DNA of 64,000 nucleotides. It comes from Calliphora vicina (lineage: Eukaryota > Arthropoda > Insecta > Diptera > Calliphoridae). Below, in pieces: positions 58,005-64,000 of the stretch. Every line of letters begins with the position of its first letter. Within the stretch, counting starts at the first letter, position 1. The stretch is from assembly GCF_958450345.1 (NCBI RefSeq), contig NC_088783.1:10977701-11041700 (forward strand). Reading direction: 5' to 3'. The translations under genes and the position numbers were made by a program. The notes under the pieces were generated by a model. The model was not told the DNA's origin. It worked only from the letters and a program-made list of their open reading frames with translations, and did not search any database.

Positions 58005-60195
58005 TTTAAATTATTCCGAGTACAAAATCTAAGCGATTTTGTTTCGGCTCAGAGAGTTTGAGAGTTTCCAATTTATCCAGCCTTTTCCCCCTTCAACCGG
58101 CTTTCAGCTAAACACTGCGTTTCATTGAAAAGATCACGGACCTATTAACCGGCCTTCATATTAATGAAACACTAAAACAATATAAATTTCTTAAGAATAT
58201 TTTTTTGGGTTGAATATTTTGAAAATATTTCTACCATTTCAGCACAGAAATAGAAAAACACAGACAAAATACGACTTGTACTATTGTATATTTACAGAAA
58301 ATGCATTTTTATATAGTACCATACTCATATGTTCTATCTTTAGAAACAAATCTGAGGAATATGCCAAAATTACCAATGGCTAACAATAGAACAAACATTG
58401 CTAAAAGTCATTTTACTAGCGAACAGCTAACATGTGATTTTAAAGTGCTTTTGGATATTATTGGAAGCCTCTTTTTGATTATAATATGTGGAGGAGTACA
58501 AGTTAAATTACAATATATTGAAATGCAAAATCAGACAGATAGAAAAACTCATCCTTTCAGCATGCATGAAGTATGAAATGTATAAACACATCTACAAATG
58601 CCATTACTTCTAAAAAATCCATGAACCTTAGGGTATTACCATATTGCCAACCAAAATGACTAATTGTACATATAATCAGACTCGTTGGAGATTTATGAAA
58701 AGTACATGCAAAATTGAAGCACATTTTGTATTTTAGGACGAATAATATGAGAATTGAATGAAGTAAACTGTCATTGAAATTAGAATCATGAACAATATTA
58801 TTAATATTAAATGCTATACTATAAAAATGTTCAAATATCAATATGTTGCAAGCTACCTTTTTAAATACCCTGTAAGTTATAAACGCAAATAAATACCTGT
58901 AGTATTCATAAATCTCCAACAAGTCTGTGCATTGTAAAAAAAAAAAAAAATTCAATAGAATTCACGTTTGCAACACGCATATGCATCTACCAAAGTATGT
59001 TTGAATGGATATATGATTTTAATATTCATTTAATACTCACATCGTGGCACAATTCACGGCTCGCGGAAATGCGATTACACGCACGCACAACATTTGTATG
59101 GATACTAGGGTGACACTTATTTTGGAATTTTGCGAAATTTGAGCAAAAGTGGATAAAGTTTAAAGGTTGCACATATTACATACCACCCAGCAGTTAACAA
59201 AACAATTTCAGTTCAATATACAAAGTAACGTAAGTGCCACCCTAATAGAGACGTATTGACATGTAATGAATCTATGAATTTGTGATGTTCGTTAGGCATC
59301 AACTTCAAATACTTTTGTTCAATTGTATGTATGTATGTTATGGATTTCTAAATACATAAAAAAAACGCGCACTCAAACACATAAGTAATAGAAAACGGGG
59401 AAAAAATAGTTTGATATATTGAGATTGAACTTGTTTGTAGATTTTTTTTTTTATTTTTTTATTTAAAGTTATGATCATTGTCCTCATCGTCACCATTCAC
59501 GCATACGATGATGCAACCATTTTTTTATGCAACGGATTTTTTCATTTATTAAATACATGTGATGCTGTTATGCGCTTTAGATTATGAGCAATTTTAAAAC
59601 CATTGAAGTCATTGAAATAATACCAGAGTCATATAATACGTATACTTAATATTATTGAAGTTGCATTTTAAGTATAGGCTGAAATACATAGTTTTGCATG
59701 AACATAATGTCGAAATCAATTGAAATTATAATAGAAATATTTCAATAGATGGGTATTTAATAAGGTTTTTATAAATAGGCTTAAAGATTTTTTATCCAAG
59801 TGAAGTTGTTTAGAAGTATAAAGTAAATATGGATATTAAGTATACGCCAAGGTATTTTGTAAGACATAACGCCATAAAGAGAAGTATAAAGACTTGTAGA
59901 AGATTAATCTTAAGTTGAGAATCAAATCCTTAAGAAATATACTCACTTATATATATTACAAACCAGCCATTACAAAACTACTTCCAAGTAACGCAAACGG
60001 TAGGTAGTACTAATATGTTAATCGGTCGGTAATGGCATGATATTTAAGGGTTTTTACTTTTTTCAATTTTAGGATTGGCTATGCTTCCAAGGTCAAAAAC
60101 TGTTCTCCATTAACTAACAAAAAATGCTGAAAATTTTAATAAAATCGGATAACGTTTGGAGGTTGCAGAAGTTATTTGAAATAAAATAAAATAAA
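58005..60195. other. No gene seen
   Basis: Open frames of 91 codons (58301-58576, plus) and 132 codons (58557-58955, minus) are the longest unexplained here. Neither shows a domain, signal peptide pattern or neighbouring splice context that I recognise. 60050-60175 carries a dispersed-repeat fragment (AAAATCGGATAACGTTTGGA). Confidence 0.35.
59106..59244. repeat. 139-bp TIR MITE-like repeat
   Basis: TAGGGTGACACTTA and TAAGTGCCACCCTA form 14-bp inverted ends with one mismatch. Related ends flank 14176-14419. Non-coding. Confidence 0.5.
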
Positions 60196-60442
60196 ACAAG
60201 TAAGAGAGCTATATTCGGCTGTGCCGAATCTTATATACCCTTCACCAAATTATACTTAAAAATATTTTTTTTTTAAATATTTTTATTTAAACAAAATCAA
60301 AATTTTTTTTTTTAATGTTTAAAAATTTTTTTAAAAAAATTTTTTTTTCCAAATTGTTTTTTAATTTTTTTAAATTTCTTTAATTAATTTTTATGGAAAG
60401 AATGGAAAGAATTTATGACAAAAAGAAATTTTTTATGAAAAA

Positions 60443-61108
60443 ACAAGTAAGAGAGCTATATTCGACTGTGCCGAATCTTATATACCCTTCACCAAATTAT
60501 ACTTTAAAATAAAAATTTTAATTATTTTTAGGTAAACAAAATTTAAATTTTTCTTCCAGTTGTTTTTTCGAAATTGTTTTTTAAATTTTGTTTTAAATTT
60601 TTTTTTTAAATTTTAAATTTTTTTTTTAATATGAAAAAAAAATTCGGGTTAAAAAATATATTTTCCGATTTTGACCCATTGTAGGTCCAACTTACTATGG
60701 TCTTATATACGTCGTTGCACAGGTCTTTGAAATATCTATCATTAGATATCCATATTGTCTATAATAATGATTTAGTAATCCAGATATGGGTCAAAAATAG
60801 GACAAAAATCGAGGTTGTCCTAGTTTTTTCCTTACACCTCAGCCATTTGTGGACCGATTTTTTCGATTTTAAATAGCAACCGAGCCGGAAGAATTTCGGA
60901 GATATTGATGTATCATTCGTGTATGTAAGTTATTTTCAGAAAGTCGATTTCAACACACAGACTGACAGACGGACATGGCTATATCGACTCCGCTATCTAT
61001 AACGATTCAGAATATATATACTTTGTGGGGTCGCAAATGAAAAATGTAGAAATTACAAACGGAATGACAAACTAATATATACCCTTGCCACTCATGGTGA
61101 AGGGTATA
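60443..61108 (-). mobile_element. Nested inner DINE-A copy, full length
   Basis: ACAAGTAAGAGAGCTATATT with the stem ATTCGACTGTGCCGAAT, the complete body and the 5' palindrome ACCCTTGCCACTCATGGTGA-AGGGTATA ending at 61108. It lies inside the T/A-rich tract of the outer copy, in the same orientation. Confidence 0.85.
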
Positions 61109-61523
61109 CAAATTTGGGTTAAAAAATATTTTTTTCCGATTTTGACCCATTGTATGTCCAACTTACTATGGTCTTATAGACGTCGTTGCAAAGGTCTTTG
61201 AAATATCTATCATTAGATATCCATATTGTCTATATTAATGACTTAGTAATCCAGATATAGGTCAAAAATAGGTCAAAAATCGATGTTGTCCTAGTTTTTT
61301 CCTTATATATCAGCCATTTGTGGACCGATTTTCTCGATTTTCAATAGCGACAGAGCCGGAGATATTGGTGTGTGAATCGTGTATGTAAGTTATTTGGGGG
61401 CTTCAGAAAGTTGATTTCAACACACAGACGGACAGACGGACATGACTATATCGATTCCGCTATCTATAACGATCCAGAATATATATACTTTATAGGGTCG
61501 CAAATGAAAAATTTAGAAATTAC

Positions 61524-61571
61524 AAACGGAATGACAAACTTATGGGTATATATAAGTTTGTCATTCCGTTT
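61524..61571. repeat. Perfect 19-bp inverted repeat inside DINE-A
   Basis: AAACGGAATGACAAACTTA (61524-61542) and its exact inverse (61553-61571) surround TGGGTATATA. Other DINE-A copies have only the first arm here, so this is a local rearrangement of the outer copy. Confidence 0.8.
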
Positions 61572-61593
61572 GCCACTCATGGTGAAGGGTATA

Positions 61594-64000
61594 ATAAAAG
61601 AAAATTCAAAAAGTAACCTAGAAGAAGGATAATGTCGATAAATTTAATAATTTAAAATAATAAGAACAAGTACCATTAGCAGAAAAGTACCAATTATCCT
61701 TTTCCTTCTTTAACACCCGTCAAGTTTTAAATTTAAAACTCCTCCATTTGGTCAAAATTGTTTGTGCTATAGACATGTCTCAAACGATTCAAATCTGCGT
61801 AAATGTGCTCAAGAAAAAATATGTTTTAAAAATAGTACCTAACTGTTTAACCGGATTTTTTATCCACTTTTTTATCTCCATTGCTGAAGTAAAATTTTAT
61901 ACTTATAAATTTCTGTTTCGCGGTGGCAGCTTATAATAAAAAATCCATAGAAAAACATGTTTTATAAAAAAAGAGTACCAAAAATAAAAACAATTTTTAT
62001 CTCTTAATGGTTCGAAAATCCAAAAAGTACAAAATTCGTATTTGTTGTTTTTTGATAGGTAAAGATTACGATTTAAAATTTGTTTCAATGGTAATTGGTT
62101 TAAAAGATACAAGGCTACCAAAAAAGTACCAAAATACAGTTTTTACCCGTTTTCTCCCCTAAAGGGTTAAAATTTTGAAAAAATACTAAACACCTGTGAG
62201 TTTTTTTTAATATAACGTTACCGAATTTACCCGTTTTTATACTTTTTACCCCCTAAACTTTCGAGTTTCCAAAAATCCCTTCTAAGTGGACCTATTTGTG
62301 GAGTGAGGAACCTACAATTAAAATTTCATGCTTCTGCCGTTTGGGCTGTTCGATGGTGAATAAGTCAGTAACGTTACCCTCTTATATATATAGATTACAA
62401 ATAGCCATAACTAAACTACTTCCAAGTAATGTACATGGTATGTAGTACACAATACGAAATATGTTAATTAATAATGGCTTCCTATTGTCCACTTTTTCTT
62501 GATTAAGTATTAAATGAATGATTATGGTCATCTATTAGGCAATAAGCAGCAGTGTGGTGCATTAAAACTTATTTTACCAAGAAAATTCTTAAAAACTGGA
62601 TTTGTTTTATTATAAAACTATTGTTCAATTTAATCCTCTTCATCCTATACATACTGCTTCACCAAAAAATCTTTATCTTTAAGGGTTTTTTGTAGCAAAT
62701 AACCAAAAAAAATAAAACTTTTTTCTTATCTCTACAAAATATAAATATAATCATTGATGAGTGTTGGTGCATTAAAATTTATAGATTTTATTTTATTGCT
62801 AACAAAAAAAAAGTTCGTTATTATTATGTTCTTTTTGTGAATTTGATTTGTTGCTATGTAAGACGTCTGAGTATTCATAATCATTTATTAGTATAGATTA
62901 AATAACCAAAAAAAAAACAAAATAGTTTTTATAACTTGCTACATAAAGTTTTTACAATTTGGGTTTTTGTGTTGCCACTACTTTGCGTTGCGTTATTCTA
63001 TCCTTAAACTATCCTTTTGCTTTTATTATATTACATTTTACATACAAGTTTTCTTAATGCTGCCATGTAATGAAGGGGCCAATTAAGTTTTATTTGAGAT
63101 TGTATTTAACCCCAAAATTGTTGCTAGTAAATCTTCATAACTAAACTATTAAAAGTTGCAAGTGAAATGCGAACACAGCAGCAGCAGCAACAAAAAAAAA
63201 ATAACAATAAAAATGAGGAATGGCCAGTGGAGGTGGAAGGTGTAGACAAAGTGAAATGGAGAAAATAAGTGAAAACGAAGCTAAAAATAATAATGGAAAT
63301 AATAACTTGTGCTGCTACTCACTCATACTTGCTACAAACTTACTACAACTATGTACTGCTACTGTAGAGAATGTATGAATGTAGTATGTAGCAGCAGTAC
63401 AGAGTGGTATTGTTTTTAACGGTGCTATTTAATACGTAAACAAATCCTTTAAAAACTTCCTTATAGAGTAAACAACAAAAGCAAAGACCATCATCAGCAA
63501 AAATGTATGTTACCCATATACACAAACATAAATACGCACAAATATTCCTTTTACTCACACACAAAAATATTTATTTATGTACTATGTGTGTGTGTGTAGA
63601 TACCTACTCTTACCCTGGTATACATTTTCTCAGTACTCTTTCTCTCTAAATAGTCTGTTATTTATTATTTATCACAGTCTGTTTGAGTTTAATGCTTCTT
63701 TTTTATCCTCCTTTAACTTGTGTAGTTCCTGTTTCCGTTATTGCTGCACTGTGGAATTGCATAGTTAGGAGGCATCAAACACATGAGTTTGTAATGTATT
63801 AATGTTATCTTAGAGCTGAATTTATTAAAATTCAGAATTACTCTTAGCGCTCAACAGCGAGGCAGTTTTAATTTTCATCTTGGGTATTTTCTAGGTGTGT
63901 ACAGATCAGCTGCTTTTGAAATTTTAATTTCGAAAGAGCAGCCTAGTTCCTCGTTTTAAATCTGTACATCCTACATCCTTAAATCTAACATATAACTGAA
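61594..64000. other. No gene seen; one diverged repeat at left
   Basis: 61660-62160 repeats AAAGTACCAA-like words roughly every 130-150 bases, followed by CAGTAACGTTACCCTCTTAT-ATATATAG near 62370-62392, perhaps an unclassified element. 63177-63192 is CAGCAG and 63584-63597 a TG run. The rest is AT-rich and possibly host unique sequence. Confidence 0.4.

Larger units (their letters stand above)
60196..61593 (-). mobile_element. DINE-A element interrupted by another DINE-A copy
   Basis: The outer copy starts with ACAAGTAAGAGAGCTATATT and the stem ATTCGGCTGTGCCGAAT. It breaks at TTTTTTATGAAAAA (about 60442) and resumes at 61109 with AATTTGGGTTAAAAAATATT, the sequence that normally follows. It continues through TTTTGACCCATTGTATGTCC, GACGGACATGACTATATCGA and CACTCATGGTGAAGGGTATA to 61593. 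Confidence 0.85.

Noticed and set aside
58301..58955. Open frames of 91 (plus) and 132 (minus) codons as possible small genes
   Set aside because: No recognisable domain, overlapping on opposite strands, and AT-driven composition. Kept as unexplained, not as genes.

Overview
The window reads as strongly AT-rich, gene-poor DNA from a fly. A higher (probably calyptrate) dipteran is an inference from its transposon set: DINE-1/HINE-type Helentron derivatives with GACGGACATGGCTATATCGA-like cores, mariner relics, an ITmD37E element, Bari-like Tc1, hAT, piggyBac and BEL/Pao remnants. I found no convincing host exon, tRNA or rRNA. Every recognisable protein segment is transposon-derived, so this is probably intergenic or intronic sequence. 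CRISPR arrays, operons and ribosome binding sites do not apply.

Left part (1-16.7 kb): a decayed mariner (about 545-1640, minus) split by a 251-bp MITE; an inverted array of ~175-bp units (family C); a TIR element starting CCCAGCAGTT (family D); a foldback element built of ~21-bp repeats (5958-7023); a second family C copy joined to a DINE-B element; a BEL/Pao integrase-tail fragment; another mariner relic; a piggyBac relic broken by a Helitron-like insertion; and a DINE-A/DINE-B chimera.

Middle (16.7-45 kb): a Bari-like Tc1 element whose right inverted repeat is interrupted by a 2.1-kb foldback element with an 8-bp target duplication (18235-20328); tandemly duplicated DINE-B; three clean TIR elements (27580-28372, 29010-29309, 36965-38197), the last a hAT with leftover transposase C-terminus; a Tc1-like relic inside a family D copy; several mariner fragments; a second large foldback (42834-44895).

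Right part (45-64 kb): mostly DINE-A copies. One carries a hAT-type insertion and appears split by an inversion through another insertion. One carries the best-preserved gene of the window, an ITmD37E (DD37E) transposase with a single in-frame stop, 27-bp identical TIRs and a TA duplication (49122-50419). Another contains a nested copy of its own family (60196-61593).

The overall picture is layered nesting, which gives a relative chronology: mariner, Bari-like, piggyBac and DINE-A copies are older than the MITE, hAT-type, Helitron-like and DD37E insertions that interrupt them. Edges of degenerate repeats are approximate. Where a target-site duplication is quoted, edges are exact to the base as read.
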